From Lachnospira sp. UBA4346 (GTDB taxonomy: Bacteria; Bacillota; Clostridia; Lachnospirales; Lachnospiraceae): 64,000 nucleotides of DNA. The notes beneath the pieces were generated by a model. That model did no database searches. It saw nothing but the letters and a program-made list of their open reading frames with translations, and was not told the DNA's origin. This document shows, one piece after another, positions 52,764-61,876 of the stretch. The position numbers and the translations under genes are program-made. Position 1 is the stretch's first letter, and each line of letters begins with the position of its first letter. The stretch covers positions 1 to 64,000 of the forward strand of contig DGTC01000022.1 of the NCBI GenBank assembly GCA_002394205.1, given 5' to 3'.

Positions 52764-54065
52764 ATGGCGCAGCGAACAGACTATAAAATGTACAAACAAC
52801 CAAAAACAAAAAAGATGCAAAGAAGTACGCAAAGAAAGCAAAAAAATCATAAAATAGGAAGAGAGCAGAAGTTTTTTCTATTGGTTTCTTTGTTGATTTT
52901 TAGTATTACGGCAATTGCATTTGTTCAGGTACAAAATAAAAGGATGATACCGTCTGTGACATCAGGGAAAGTATCGCATGATATGGATAATCAAAATGAA
53001 GCAGTACAGGTAAATGAGGTTCATACATTCCTGCATCAAAATGAAGCATTTGCAACGGGAAATTATGCAAATGTATACACATATTTGCAGCAGCTGACAC
53101 CGATAAAAAATGAAAATACAGAGATGAAATTAGGAACGGATGGGTATTACTATATGCAAAAAACGCAGCCGGGAGCACATTTTCAAGTATTACAGATAAC
53201 AGATATGCATATAACGGGAACTGAGGGAACTTACCAACAGGATTTATTCGCACTGAAAGCTGTACAGACACTTGTGGCACAGACACAGCCGGATTTTCTG
53301 GTACTTACAGGAGATATTATCTTTGGCAGAGATGGATATGATGCCAACGATGGTCTCCGTGCTGTAAATGTAGTGAGCAATTTTATGGACATCTTAGGAA
53401 TTCCATGGACTTGGTGTTTTGGAAATCACGATCACAGCTTTTTTGATCAGTATCCACCCGATACGATTGCAGCATTACTGTCACAATGTAAAACATTGAG
53501 TTTATATCGCAAAAATGAGTCTGTCACAGGTTATACAACAGGAATGTATCAGTTGCTGAATCCGGATGGAAGCCTTGCAATGGGACTGGTATTAATGGAT
53601 TCCGGAAATGAGACGGTCAATCCGGACGGAACAACGGGATATGATTATATTCGTGCAGATGCCGTAAATTGGTATGAACAGGAGATTCGTAAGTTACAGG
53701 CAAAATATGCGATTTCACATACGATGTTATTTTTCCATATTCCATTACAGGAATATGAGCAGGCATGGGATACGGGACTTGTGCAATTTGGACGTAAGCG
53801 GGAAAATGTATTCTGTTCTTCTTATCACAGCACGCTGTTTGAGAAGGCATCTGAATTAGGAAGCAGTGTGGCTATGTTTTGTGGACATGACCATTTAAAT
53901 GATTATGGGGCATTTTATAATAATATCGAATTGGTATATGGCAAATCCATTGATTATATTGCTTATGAAGGAATCGCAAACCAGACAGAGCAGCGCGGAG
54001 CTACTTTGATAGATATCGCCCCGGACAGTGCGTATACGATTACACAGATTCCGTATGCGCAATAG
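52764..54065 (+). CDS. Membrane-anchored calcineurin-type metallophosphoesterase
   Basis: 433 residues from the ATG after aggggggat; 30 in-frame codons upstream belong to the hairpin. The basic N-terminus precedes one membrane helix (about 36-55), so the catalytic domain is outside. Metal-binding motifs are in order: ITDMH, LTGDIIFGRDG, FGNHDH, FFHIPLQEYEQ and FCGHDHLNDYG. Such enzymes include purple-acid-phosphatase-like and Icc-like families; substrate unknown. Confidence 0.9.
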   Translation: MAQRTDYKMYKQPKTKKMQRSTQRKQKNHKIGREQKFFLLVSLLIFSITAIAFVQVQNKRMIPSVTSGKVSHDMDNQNEAVQVNEVHTFLHQNEAFATGNYANVYTYLQQLTPIKNENTEMKLGTDGYYYMQKTQPGAHFQVLQITDMHITGTEGTYQQDLFALKAVQTLVAQTQPDFLVLTGDIIFGRDGYDANDGLRAVNVVSNFMDILGIPWTWCFGNHDHSFFDQYPPDTIAALLSQCKTLSLYRKNESVTGYTTGMYQLLNPDGSLAMGLVLMDSGNETVNPDGTTGYDYIRADAVNWYEQEIRKLQAKYAISHTMLFFHIPLQEYEQAWDTGLVQFGRKRENVFCSSYHSTLFEKASELGSSVAMFCGHDHLNDYGAFYNNIELVYGKSIDYIAYEGIANQTEQRGATLIDIAPDSAYTITQIPYAQ

Positions 54066-54205
54066 TATATTTAGGGATTGATAAATGAATCGGTATGAAA
54101 AAAGGTACTAGTGTATATAATGTATTATATTTATGGTTATGTTGATGTGAGAGATGCAACAAGAATATGCAACAAATAAGAGCAGGTAAAATACGATATA
54201 CAATA

Positions 54206-54250
54206 AAACCTCCGGAATATAAGGGCAGAGAAAATATTTCGGAGGTTTGA
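54206..54250 (+). terminator. Hairpin after phosphoesterase
   Basis: aaacctccggaa pairs with ttcggaggttt across a ~20-base loop. The T-run is short, so termination efficiency is uncertain. Confidence 0.6.
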
Positions 54251-54350
54251 TAGAAAGGTGTATCTATTTTATGAAACTGCGTGGCGTTTGATGGTTTGTC
54301 AGCTAAATAACAAGACAAAGTGAAATTTTAAAATAAAATTAAAAAATGTG

Positions 54351-54379
54351 TTGACAAAGTGCTGGTAGTGTTGTATTAT
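54351..54379 (+). promoter_or_regulatory. Promoter of tRNA-Gly
   Basis: TTGACA (54351-54356), exactly 17 bases, TATTAT (54374-54379). The tRNA begins 46 bases after the -10. Confidence 0.85.
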
Positions 54380-54424
54380 ATTTCTTGTGTTCAGCACAAA
54401 ACAAAGAACACGACAACAAAATAT

Positions 54425-54497
54425 GCGCGAGTGGCTCAGTTGGTAGAGCTCCTCCTTGCCAAGGAGGAAGTCGCGGGTTCGAGTCCCGTCTCGCGCT
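54425..54497 (+). tRNA. tRNA-Gly (anticodon GCC)
   Basis: A complete cloverleaf: acceptor gcgcgag/ctcgcgc, D arm with ggctcagttggtagagc, anticodon stem cctcc/ggagg with loop ttgccaa (GCC at 54458-54460) and T arm cgggttcgagtcccg. The discriminator is T and no CCA is encoded. Confidence 0.97.
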
Positions 54498-54504
54498 CTC
54501 AGTT

Positions 54505-54535
54505 AGGAAGGTTTGAAGAAACCTTCCTTTTTTGC
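54505..54535 (+). terminator. Terminator of tRNA-Gly
   Basis: ggaaggttt and aaaccttcc pair around gaag, followed by tttttt. It starts eight bases after the tRNA. Confidence 0.95.
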
Positions 54536-54579
54536 TTTATAGAAAAATACAATACATGCCCACAGCCACACGCCCAGCA

Positions 54580-55351
54580 GGTTTGTGGCGATGCCGAAAG
54601 TAGATGCGTACCGGAAATACCCTGACTGAACGAAACCCAGCACGGCGAAAAATAATTTATTTTGAAAGTTCAACCTGTCTGAGCCGTAGGCGAATTTGAG
54701 ATTCCTATCAAAATTTAGTATTTTAGTATTTTATCCGTAAAAGCAATACAACAGGAAAACCAATACACCCCAACAGCCACACGCCCAGCAGGTTTGTGGC
54801 GATGCCGAAAGTAGATGCGTACCGGAGAATACCCTGACTCAACGAAACCCAGCAAGCAGGAAAATATTATTTGGATGACTGCAACCTGTCTGAGCCGTAG
54901 GCGAGTTTTGCAGGCACTCCAAATAATACTTCTTCCTGTATGCGTCCGAATGTCACAGAAATTCTCGTCCATCAATCAGGCAGAGTACATCCACAAACCG
55001 ATTCATAATAATATCACTATTGTAAAACGTGATGAATTAAGAAAAGAAATTTATAGAAAAGACCAAAATGCCAGAGAATTACAAATCTCAGTCAACAGTA
55101 CCCCACAGTCACTCCAATACACCCCAACAGCCACACGCCCAGCAGGTTTGTGGCGATGCCGAAAGTAGATGCGTACCGGAGAATACTCTGACCGAATGAA
55201 ACCCAGCACGGCGAAAAATAATTTATTTTGAAAGTTCAACCTGTCTGAGCCGTAGGCGAGTTTTGAACTTTCAAAAAAATTCATTTTTTAGCAGTGCGTC
55301 AGTACGCCACATATCCCCGTCCATCAATCAGGCAGAGTAGATCCACAAACC
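54580..55351 (+). repeat. Second cluster of the ~208-nt structured repeat (cluster B, three copies)
   Basis: Copies begin with ggtttgtgg at 54580, 54791 and 55145. The second (54791-54999, 209 nt) and third (55145-55351, 207 nt) are complete and end in ccacaaacc. The first lacks that end and its hairpin has decayed; it joins the second by a linker like that of cluster A. A 145-base unrelated stretch separates copies two and three. All carry tgagccgtaggcga. Arms of the central hairpin differ: ttttgaaagttcaa/ttgaactttcaaaa in copy three (55226-55239, 55263-55276), attatttgg/ccaaataat with tgcaa/ttgca in copy two. No protein-coding gene is supported here. Confidence 0.9.
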
Positions 55352-55370
55352 AAAATTCAAAAAATAAAAG

Positions 55371-57116
55371 CTATTTCGTATCCTTCATAAGTTCCTCATA
55401 TTCCTCGGCAGTCATCGGATCCTCTAACAGATAGAGTGAATATGGTCCAATGTGCTGAATCAAGTGCATACTGTACTGGTAACGTTCTTCTAATTCAGAA
55501 TACGTGTCAGGCGTGCATACAATAATTAAGTGGTCAATTCCTTCCACCGGTTCATAGTGTGTAGTGCTTGCCCCCCAGCCAAGGAAATCTCCGACAGCAG
55601 TTCCGTCAACGATTGTTAAATTTGTATCAAGCAAACGGGCAATTCGTCCGGTTTCAATAGTTTCAGAGCTGGAATCTCCAATAAAATATACGAGTGATTC
55701 ATCTGTTTTATTTTCAACATAAGACAGAATCTGTTCACTGTAATCAAGCGTATTGCGCAATGAATAATAATAAACAAATACAGCATTACATAAAATCCAA
55801 ATGCCGGCTATACAGGCAAGAATTGTACGAGCAAGCGTGCGGTTGCCAATACCATTTGCATAAATCCATGAAATTAGGTTACTAATACCAATACAGACAA
55901 TCAAAAATCCTGCAACAATCGGAATTAGATGATAACGATATTCAAAAGATTCTGAACCATAAGTTGTATCTGTCAGAATCAGAACGGCAAGATTTACGGC
56001 GATGATGCAGGAAACCATTCCAATAACCTGATTGGTAGGAGTTGGTAAATAAGAATGATCACCATTCAGTGCATTTTTCATAATGAGTGAAAATGGCTTT
56101 GCTGTCCGCATCGTAACAATTATAATAATCATACAAATTAAAAATGCAGCCATGTGAGACAGATAGTGAATTCCAAATGCAGATGTAACGTTGATTTTCT
56201 GACTCGGAAGTGCACCAAATAATTCGGCGATACCGACGATGCATTTTCCGATATTATTCATAAAATCAGCGACCTGTGTCAGAATCATATCACTGGTAAA
56301 AAGCGTTGCACCATACAATTTTGCAGTGAAATAACCAAGTGCGAATACAATCAGACTTCCGCCAAGCAGGAGAAGCTGACCGATAGGAATAATTGTACGG
56401 TTTCCACTGGCAATTCGCAAATAAATGGTATATGCGATGATTGGAAAAATACCGCAAATTAACAAATATAATCCACAAGAAAGTGCAGTTAAATATACGG
56501 CAAACAAATAAATACATAATAGTGGAAGATATTTATAAATTGGCTTTTCTAAACGAATTTTTATCATTAAATCAATGAGCATAATTGGAATCAGCACTTT
56601 AATAATGTAGTAGGCTGCGCCGGTAAACATCATAGGCATATATCCGAGTGGCTCTAAGGAATATGGAGTTAGAAGAATCACGTATGCAATCAGGCGTGCA
56701 AGGCGTGTTGTACGCAGTTCTGTCAAAATATCTTTAAAAATATACAGATAGAGCAGGATGCCAAGACAGTCAGCAAGTCCATATGCTAAGAAAATATTTT
56801 TGGTAATTCCATAGAAAATACTTGCAGGCAAAATGAGAGAATCTAATCCTAACGTAGCCTGATAATCCCAGTCTTTTAAGAAAATCGTATGCTGGTTCCA
56901 GATTTCCATCGCCTGCGCCATGGCGGCAGAAGAATCAAAACCTGCGACGTGACGCAAATGTGTTAAATTAAACGTAAATAGAATTGCCAGCTGAATGATT
57001 ACAAAAGTACCAAAGAAAATACACCAGGCATTTTCACGAATAAGATGTGGAAGTTCCTGTAAGGTAAATTTTCTCTGTGATACGTTTCTTGCGGGCATGG
57101 TATTTAACTGATTCAT
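55371..57116 (-). CDS. Large polytopic membrane protein, unknown function
   Basis: 581 residues with about twelve membrane segments and an extracytoplasmic-looking C-terminal domain (about 480-581, VYFIGDSSSETIETGRIARL, then IIVCTPDTYSELEERYQYSM). The pattern of an N-terminal loop with acidic residues after the first helix (GFDSSAAMAQAMEIWNQHTI) resembles membrane glycosyltransferases of the GT-C type, but no firm family match. The start has no strong ribosome-binding site. It is monocistronic; its 3' end lies 20 bases from the repeat cluster. Confidence 0.75.
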   Translation of the reverse strand: MNQLNTMPARNVSQRKFTLQELPHLIRENAWCIFFGTFVIIQLAILFTFNLTHLRHVAGFDSSAAMAQAMEIWNQHTIFLKDWDYQATLGLDSLILPASIFYGITKNIFLAYGLADCLGILLYLYIFKDILTELRTTRLARLIAYVILLTPYSLEPLGYMPMMFTGAAYYIIKVLIPIMLIDLMIKIRLEKPIYKYLPLLCIYLFAVYLTALSCGLYLLICGIFPIIAYTIYLRIASGNRTIIPIGQLLLLGGSLIVFALGYFTAKLYGATLFTSDMILTQVADFMNNIGKCIVGIAELFGALPSQKINVTSAFGIHYLSHMAAFLICMIIIIVTMRTAKPFSLIMKNALNGDHSYLPTPTNQVIGMVSCIIAVNLAVLILTDTTYGSESFEYRYHLIPIVAGFLIVCIGISNLISWIYANGIGNRTLARTILACIAGIWILCNAVFVYYYSLRNTLDYSEQILSYVENKTDESLVYFIGDSSSETIETGRIARLLDTNLTIVDGTAVGDFLGWGASTTHYEPVEGIDHLIIVCTPDTYSELEERYQYSMHLIQHIGPYSLYLLEDPMTAEEYEELMKDTK

Positions 57117-57338
57117 GTAAATAAATTCTCCGTTTCATAAGTTATCCTAAGTTGTATATGTGTAATGCTGCTAAATTCGATATGCATACGGTATGATATT
57201 GTCGAAATAGCATAACTTCATATTTTTATATTTTACTATTAATACGTAATTATTACAATAGGGGAGTGTTATGGAGCAGAAAGTTTTGTTAAGAATTACA
57301 AATGAAAATGGTAAATAATGGTATGGTAGAAATAAAAT
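57117..57338. other. AT-rich gap between membrane protein and pyrG terminator
   Basis: About 220 bases with no convincing gene. A 15-codon ORF after ggggag near 57270 is too short to support. The promoter of the minus-strand membrane protein must be here. Confidence 0.4.
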
Positions 57339-57380
57339 ATCCAGAAGTATTTAAAACACAGCGTAAAAATACTTCTGGAT
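57339..57380. terminator. Terminator downstream of pyrG
   Basis: A perfect 14-bp stem (atccagaagtattt with aaatacttctggat) and 14-base loop. Read on the minus strand it follows the pyrG stop and ends in tattttattt. Confidence 0.85.
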
Positions 57381-57402
57381 AGGTTTGTTTGAAATTAAAA
57401 AA

Positions 57403-59013
57403 TTAGTGTTTTTCCTGATATTCAAGAGCTGCGCCGATAAATCCCTTAAAGAGTGGATGTGGACGGTTTGGTCTTGATTTTAATTCAGGATGAGCCTGTG
57501 TTGCAAGGAACCAAGGATGGTTCTCTAATTCAACCATTTCGACAATTCTGCCGTCTGGAGAGATACCAGAGAGCTTCATGCCATTTTCCGTAAGAACCTT
57601 ACGGTAGTCGTTGTTCACTTCATAACGATGACGATGTCTTTCGTGGATAGTTTCTTCACCATATACTTCGTAAGCCTTGCTTGTCTTATCAAGTACACAA
57701 GGATAAGAACCAAGTCTTAATGTTCCACCGATATCATCAACACCTTCCTGATCCGGCATTAAATGAATAACAGGATGTGTTGTTTCAGGCTTTAATTCTA
57801 CACTGTGTGCATCTGTATAACCTAATACATCACGTGCGAATTCTACGATAGATAACTGCATTCCAAGACATAAGCCTAAGAATGGAATGTTATTTTCTCT
57901 TGCATAACGGATAGCCTGAATCTTGCCTTCAATACCACGGTCACCGAAACCACCAGGAACTAAGATACCGCTGACATCGGAGAGAATTTCAGCAGCATTT
58001 TCTTCTGTAACAGTTTCTGAATCAACCCATTTGATTTCAACATCAGCAGAATTGTATACACCGCCGTGCTTTAATGCTTCAACAACACTGATATATGCAT
58101 CATGTAACTGGATGTACTTACCAACGAGGGCAACTTTCACCTTTTTTGTTGGATTCTTCCAAGCAGTACACATTGCGCGCCATTCAGCAAGATCCGGTTC
58201 TGGACATTCTAACTGTAAACATTCACATGCAACCTGTGCAAGATGTTCTTCTTCCATAGCAAGAGGAGCATCGTAAAGAATCTCTACGTCTAAGTTCTGT
58301 AAAACGTGTGACTTTGGCACATTACAGAACAATGCAATCTTATCTTTCAGACCTGGTTCAAGAGGATGCTCTGTACGGCATACTAAGATATCAGGCTGAA
58401 TACCCATACCCTGAAGTTCCTTAACACTTGCCTGAGTAGGCTTTGTCTTCATTTCACCGGAAGCCTTTAAATAAGGAATTAATGTAACGTGAATTAAGAT
58501 GGCATTTTCTCTGCCGACTTCATGCTGGAACTGACGAATGGCTTCAAGGAAAGGCTGGCTTTCGATATCGCCGACAGTACCACCAACTTCGATAATGGCA
58601 ATCTTTGTTTCTTCTGTAGAAAAATCACGGAAGAAACGACTCTTGATTTCGTTTGTAATATGAGGAATAACCTGTACAGTTCCTCCACCAAAATCTCCTC
58701 GGCGTTCTTTCTGTAAAACAGACCAGTATACCTTACCTGTTGTTACATTTGAGTTCTTATTCAAACTTTCATCAATAAAACGTTCATAATGTCCAAGGTC
58801 TAAGTCTGTTTCAGCACCGTCATCTGTAACAAATACCTCGCCATGCTGAATAGGGTTCATCGTACCCGGATCAATATTAATATAAGGATCGAACTTCTGC
58901 ATAGTTACCGAAAAACCACGCGCCTTTAAAAGACGACCAAGAGAAGCTGCTGTAATTCCTTTTCCAAGACCTGAAACGACACCGCCGGTTACGAATACGT
59001 ACTTTACGGCCAT
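57403..59013 (-). CDS. pyrG: CTP synthase
   Basis: 536 residues. PyrG converts UTP to CTP using glutamine and ATP. The N-terminal synthetase domain opens KYVFVTGGVVSGLGKGITAA and includes DPYINIDPGTMNPIQHGEVF. The C-terminal glutamine amidotransferase has the Cys nucleophile in FLGLCLGMQLS and the His-Glu pair in ATQAHPELKSRP. The start follows gaaggagg. It has a leader with a terminator-like hairpin, and the gene is monocistronic. Confidence 0.98.
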   Translation of the reverse strand: MAVKYVFVTGGVVSGLGKGITAASLGRLLKARGFSVTMQKFDPYINIDPGTMNPIQHGEVFVTDDGAETDLDLGHYERFIDESLNKNSNVTTGKVYWSVLQKERRGDFGGGTVQVIPHITNEIKSRFFRDFSTEETKIAIIEVGGTVGDIESQPFLEAIRQFQHEVGRENAILIHVTLIPYLKASGEMKTKPTQASVKELQGMGIQPDILVCRTEHPLEPGLKDKIALFCNVPKSHVLQNLDVEILYDAPLAMEEEHLAQVACECLQLECPEPDLAEWRAMCTAWKNPTKKVKVALVGKYIQLHDAYISVVEALKHGGVYNSADVEIKWVDSETVTEENAAEILSDVSGILVPGGFGDRGIEGKIQAIRYARENNIPFLGLCLGMQLSIVEFARDVLGYTDAHSVELKPETTHPVIHLMPDQEGVDDIGGTLRLGSYPCVLDKTSKAYEVYGEETIHERHRHRYEVNNDYRKVLTENGMKLSGISPDGRIVEMVELENHPWFLATQAHPELKSRPNRPHPLFKGFIGAALEYQEKH

Positions 59014-59053
59014 TATTTCCTCCTTCTGTCGATTATGCGACTAAAAAATGATT

Positions 59054-59090
59054 AAAAAACAAATTCCCGGCAGTAATTCACTACCGGTTC
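59054..59090 (-). terminator. Terminator-like hairpin in the pyrG leader
   Basis: On the minus strand ccggtagt pairs with actgccgg (one G.U), followed by a few bases and tttttt, between the promoter (tataat near 59113) and the pyrG start at 59013. This is the position of the CTP-controlled attenuator of other Gram-positive pyrG genes, although the usual gggc-type transcript start is not evident. Confidence 0.65.
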
Positions 59091-59335
59091 CATTTCTTTG
59101 CATTATTATTTGCTATTATACAATGAAAGTTATTTTTTTGCTACCCCTTTTTACGAAAAAATATTAAATTAATTTTATTCATGATTTTTTGATAATTGAA
59201 AAAATCATTTATTTGTACAAAATCATTTTTTTTGATGAAAAACACTGTAAATGTGTCCATTGTGTGATGAAAAAATAGAAAATAATTTGAATTCCTAAAT
59301 ATAGTATTAAATAGGATAAAATTCGTTGTTTTTTG

Positions 59336-59364
59336 TTGATTTATGGGAAAGATATCTTTATAAT
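59336..59364 (+). promoter_or_regulatory. Promoter of ftsH
   Basis: TTGATT (59336-59341), a 17-base spacer, TATAAT (59359-59364). The gene starts 87 bases downstream. Confidence 0.7.
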
Positions 59365-59450
59365 GAAGACAGTTTATTTTCTGACAATAGAAGATGTGCA
59401 AGCATCATTACAGCAAATAGATTTAATATATTGAAGAAGCGAGGGAATGT

Positions 59451-61658
59451 ATGGACAACAACTACAGAGACAACAGAAACAAAAATGGCAAAAATGGCCC
59501 CTCAAAGAGACCAGGCAGCTTAAATACAATTATTATTGTTATTATTGCTGCAGTCATTACACTTGTTGGAATGAATATGCTTAACGGCATGATTCGTAAT
59601 GCAACATATAAGCATATTACATATGATGAATTCTTAGATAAAGTGAATAATGGCGAAGTGGCACAGGTTGAATTGCAGTCAGATAAGATTTTGATTAAGC
59701 CAAAGGCACAGGAAACAGATACAAATAATCTGTCTGGTGTAGAATATACCTATTATACAGGTTATGTTTCAGATTCGAATCTGGCACAGACATTAATTGA
59801 TCATGATATTCAGTTTTCAGGATATATTCCGGATCAGGGTTCATCCATTATTGATTTTATTGTGTTATACATTTTACCATTTGCAGTGATTTTGGGAATG
59901 TTTTCATTTGTATACAGAAAGCTTTCTAAAGGCGGTGGTATGATGGGCGGCATGGGCGTTGGCAAAAATACAGCCAAGGTTTATGTTGAAAAGAAGACAG
60001 GTGTCACATTTAAAAATGTAGCAGGTCAGGATGAAGCAAAGGAGTCTTTAACAGAAATCGTTGACTTCCTGCATAATCCGGATAAGTATTCCAGAATTGG
60101 TGCAAAGTTACCAAAAGGTGCATTGCTTGTAGGACCTCCGGGAACAGGTAAGACACTTCTTGCAAAAGCGGTTGCAGGGGAAGCGAATGTTCCGTTCTTC
60201 TCATTAGCAGGTTCGGATTTTGTAGAAATGTTCGTCGGTGTCGGTGCATCAAGAGTAAGAGATTTGTTTAAAGAAGCACAGAAACAGGCACCTTGTATTA
60301 TTTTCATTGATGAAATTGATGCGATTGGTAAGAGCAGAGATTCCAGATATGGCGGTGGCAATGACGAGCGTGAGCAGACATTGAACCAGCTGCTTGCAGA
60401 GATGGATGGCTTCGATTCGTCAAAAGGATTATTTATTCTTGCAGCAACAAATAGACCGGAAGTCCTTGATAAAGCGTTACTCAGACCGGGACGTTTCGAC
60501 AGACGTATCATTGTAGATAAGCCGGACTTAAAGGGCAGAATTGATACATTAAAGGTACATTCAAAGGATGTATTAATGGATGACACGGTTGATTTAGAAG
60601 CAATCGGCCTTGCAACAAGTGGTGCAGTGGGTTCAGACCTTGCCAATATGATTAATGAAGCGGCGATTGCAGCAGTAAAGGATGGCAGAAAGGTTGTATC
60701 GCAGAAGGATTTATTCGAAGCGGTAGAAGTTGTTATTGCCGGTAAAGAAAAGAAGGACAGAATTCTTAGCAGAGAAGAGAAGCGTACGGTTGCTTATCAT
60801 GAAGTCGGTCATGCATTGATTACAGCGTTAAAGAAAGATGCAGAGCCGGTTCAGAAGATTACAATTGTGCCAAGAACGATGGGCTCATTAGGTTATGTTA
60901 TGCAGGTACCGGAGGAAGAAAAGTATCTGATGACAAAGGATGAGTTAAAAGCACGTCTGGTTACATTATTAGGCGGACGGGCAGCAGAAGAAATCGTATT
61001 TGATACGGTAACAACCGGTGCGTCAAACGATATTGAAAAGGCGACAGACCTTGCCAGATCGATGATTACACAGTATGGTATGTCAGATAAATTTGGTTTG
61101 ATGTGCTTAGAAAAAGTAGAAAACCAGTATTTAAGTGGAAATAAGAGTCTGAGCTGTTCTGATGAGACTGCAGCACAGATTGATGAAGAAGTCAAGGAAC
61201 TCTTAAAAGAAAGTTATGAAGAAGCAAAGCAGCTTTTAACAGAGAATAGAGATGTATTAGACGAGATTGCAAAATATCTGTATGAAGAAGAAACAATTAC
61301 AGGCAAGGAATTTATGAAGATTTATCGTAAAGTAAAAGGAATTCCGGAACCGGTAGACACAACAGGATTTACACAGTCTGAAAAGGTTGCTGAGAGTGTT
61401 ACGTTTAATGAAGATGGAAGTTATTCTTCGACAATCAGTGGTCCGGTGGACGATTTTTGGGATAAAAAAGAAGAAAAATTATCAAAACCTGTAGAAGCAG
61501 AGCAGAAAGAGGAAAGTACAGTTGCAGAAGAATCAGCAGATTCAGTACAAAAATCTGATAAAAAAGCAGAAATGTCTGTGACAAATCATACAGCGGATGA
61601 TAAACTTGCAGAAACAGAAACAGAAACAGAAACAGAAACAGAAACAGAAACAAAATAA
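59451..61658 (+). CDS. ftsH: ATP-dependent zinc metalloprotease FtsH
   Basis: 735 residues. Membrane helices at about 24-44 and 132-152 flank a short extracytoplasmic domain. The AAA+ module has Walker A GPPGTGKT (228-235), Walker B CIIFIDEIDAIG and the second region of homology with the arginine fingers RPGRFDRR. The zinc site HEVGH is at 450-454. It degrades membrane and regulatory proteins. The C-terminus after residue ~650 is long, acidic and low in complexity and ends in seven Glu-Thr dipeptides encoded by a hexanucleotide repeat. Start follows gcgaggg. Confidence 0.97.
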   Translation: MDNNYRDNRNKNGKNGPSKRPGSLNTIIIVIIAAVITLVGMNMLNGMIRNATYKHITYDEFLDKVNNGEVAQVELQSDKILIKPKAQETDTNNLSGVEYTYYTGYVSDSNLAQTLIDHDIQFSGYIPDQGSSIIDFIVLYILPFAVILGMFSFVYRKLSKGGGMMGGMGVGKNTAKVYVEKKTGVTFKNVAGQDEAKESLTEIVDFLHNPDKYSRIGAKLPKGALLVGPPGTGKTLLAKAVAGEANVPFFSLAGSDFVEMFVGVGASRVRDLFKEAQKQAPCIIFIDEIDAIGKSRDSRYGGGNDEREQTLNQLLAEMDGFDSSKGLFILAATNRPEVLDKALLRPGRFDRRIIVDKPDLKGRIDTLKVHSKDVLMDDTVDLEAIGLATSGAVGSDLANMINEAAIAAVKDGRKVVSQKDLFEAVEVVIAGKEKKDRILSREEKRTVAYHEVGHALITALKKDAEPVQKITIVPRTMGSLGYVMQVPEEEKYLMTKDELKARLVTLLGGRAAEEIVFDTVTTGASNDIEKATDLARSMITQYGMSDKFGLMCLEKVENQYLSGNKSLSCSDETAAQIDEEVKELLKESYEEAKQLLTENRDVLDEIAKYLYEEETITGKEFMKIYRKVKGIPEPVDTTGFTQSEKVAESVTFNEDGSYSSTISGPVDDFWDKKEEKLSKPVEAEQKEESTVAEESADSVQKSDKKAEMSVTNHTADDKLAETETETETETETETK
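61611..61652 (+). repeat. Hexanucleotide microsatellite (gaaaca)7 in ftsH
   Basis: Seven exact copies of gaaaca at the 3' end of ftsH encode a Glu-Thr tail. Slippage by whole units would change only tail length, not frame. Confidence 0.97.
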
Positions 61659-61665
61659 CGAAAAT

Positions 61666-61708
61666 AGATGCGAAGGTGCGGCTGCGTTTGGTGGCTGCAT
61701 CTTTTTTA
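61666..61708 (+). terminator. Terminator of ftsH
   Basis: agatgc pairs with gcatct around an inner GC-rich region, followed by tttttt, eight bases after the ftsH stop. Confidence 0.8.
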
Positions 61709-61876
61709 ATTACTTATGATTCATACGCTTGTAAAGAATCGTCTCACAACGTATAATAAAAGTTCAGGGATTGGAATACAAATGATTTCAACCGAATAAG
61801 GAACAAGAACGAACAATGAGAAGGATTGTTTTATAATAGGAAGATATGATAACGCATTAGAAAAGGAATAGATATT

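Noticed and set aside
54359..54625. 88-codon ORF on the plus strand
   Set aside because: It runs through the tRNA-Gly gene, its terminator and the first repeat of cluster B.
57270..57318. 15-codon ORF after a ggggag site
   Set aside because: Too short and without any further support.
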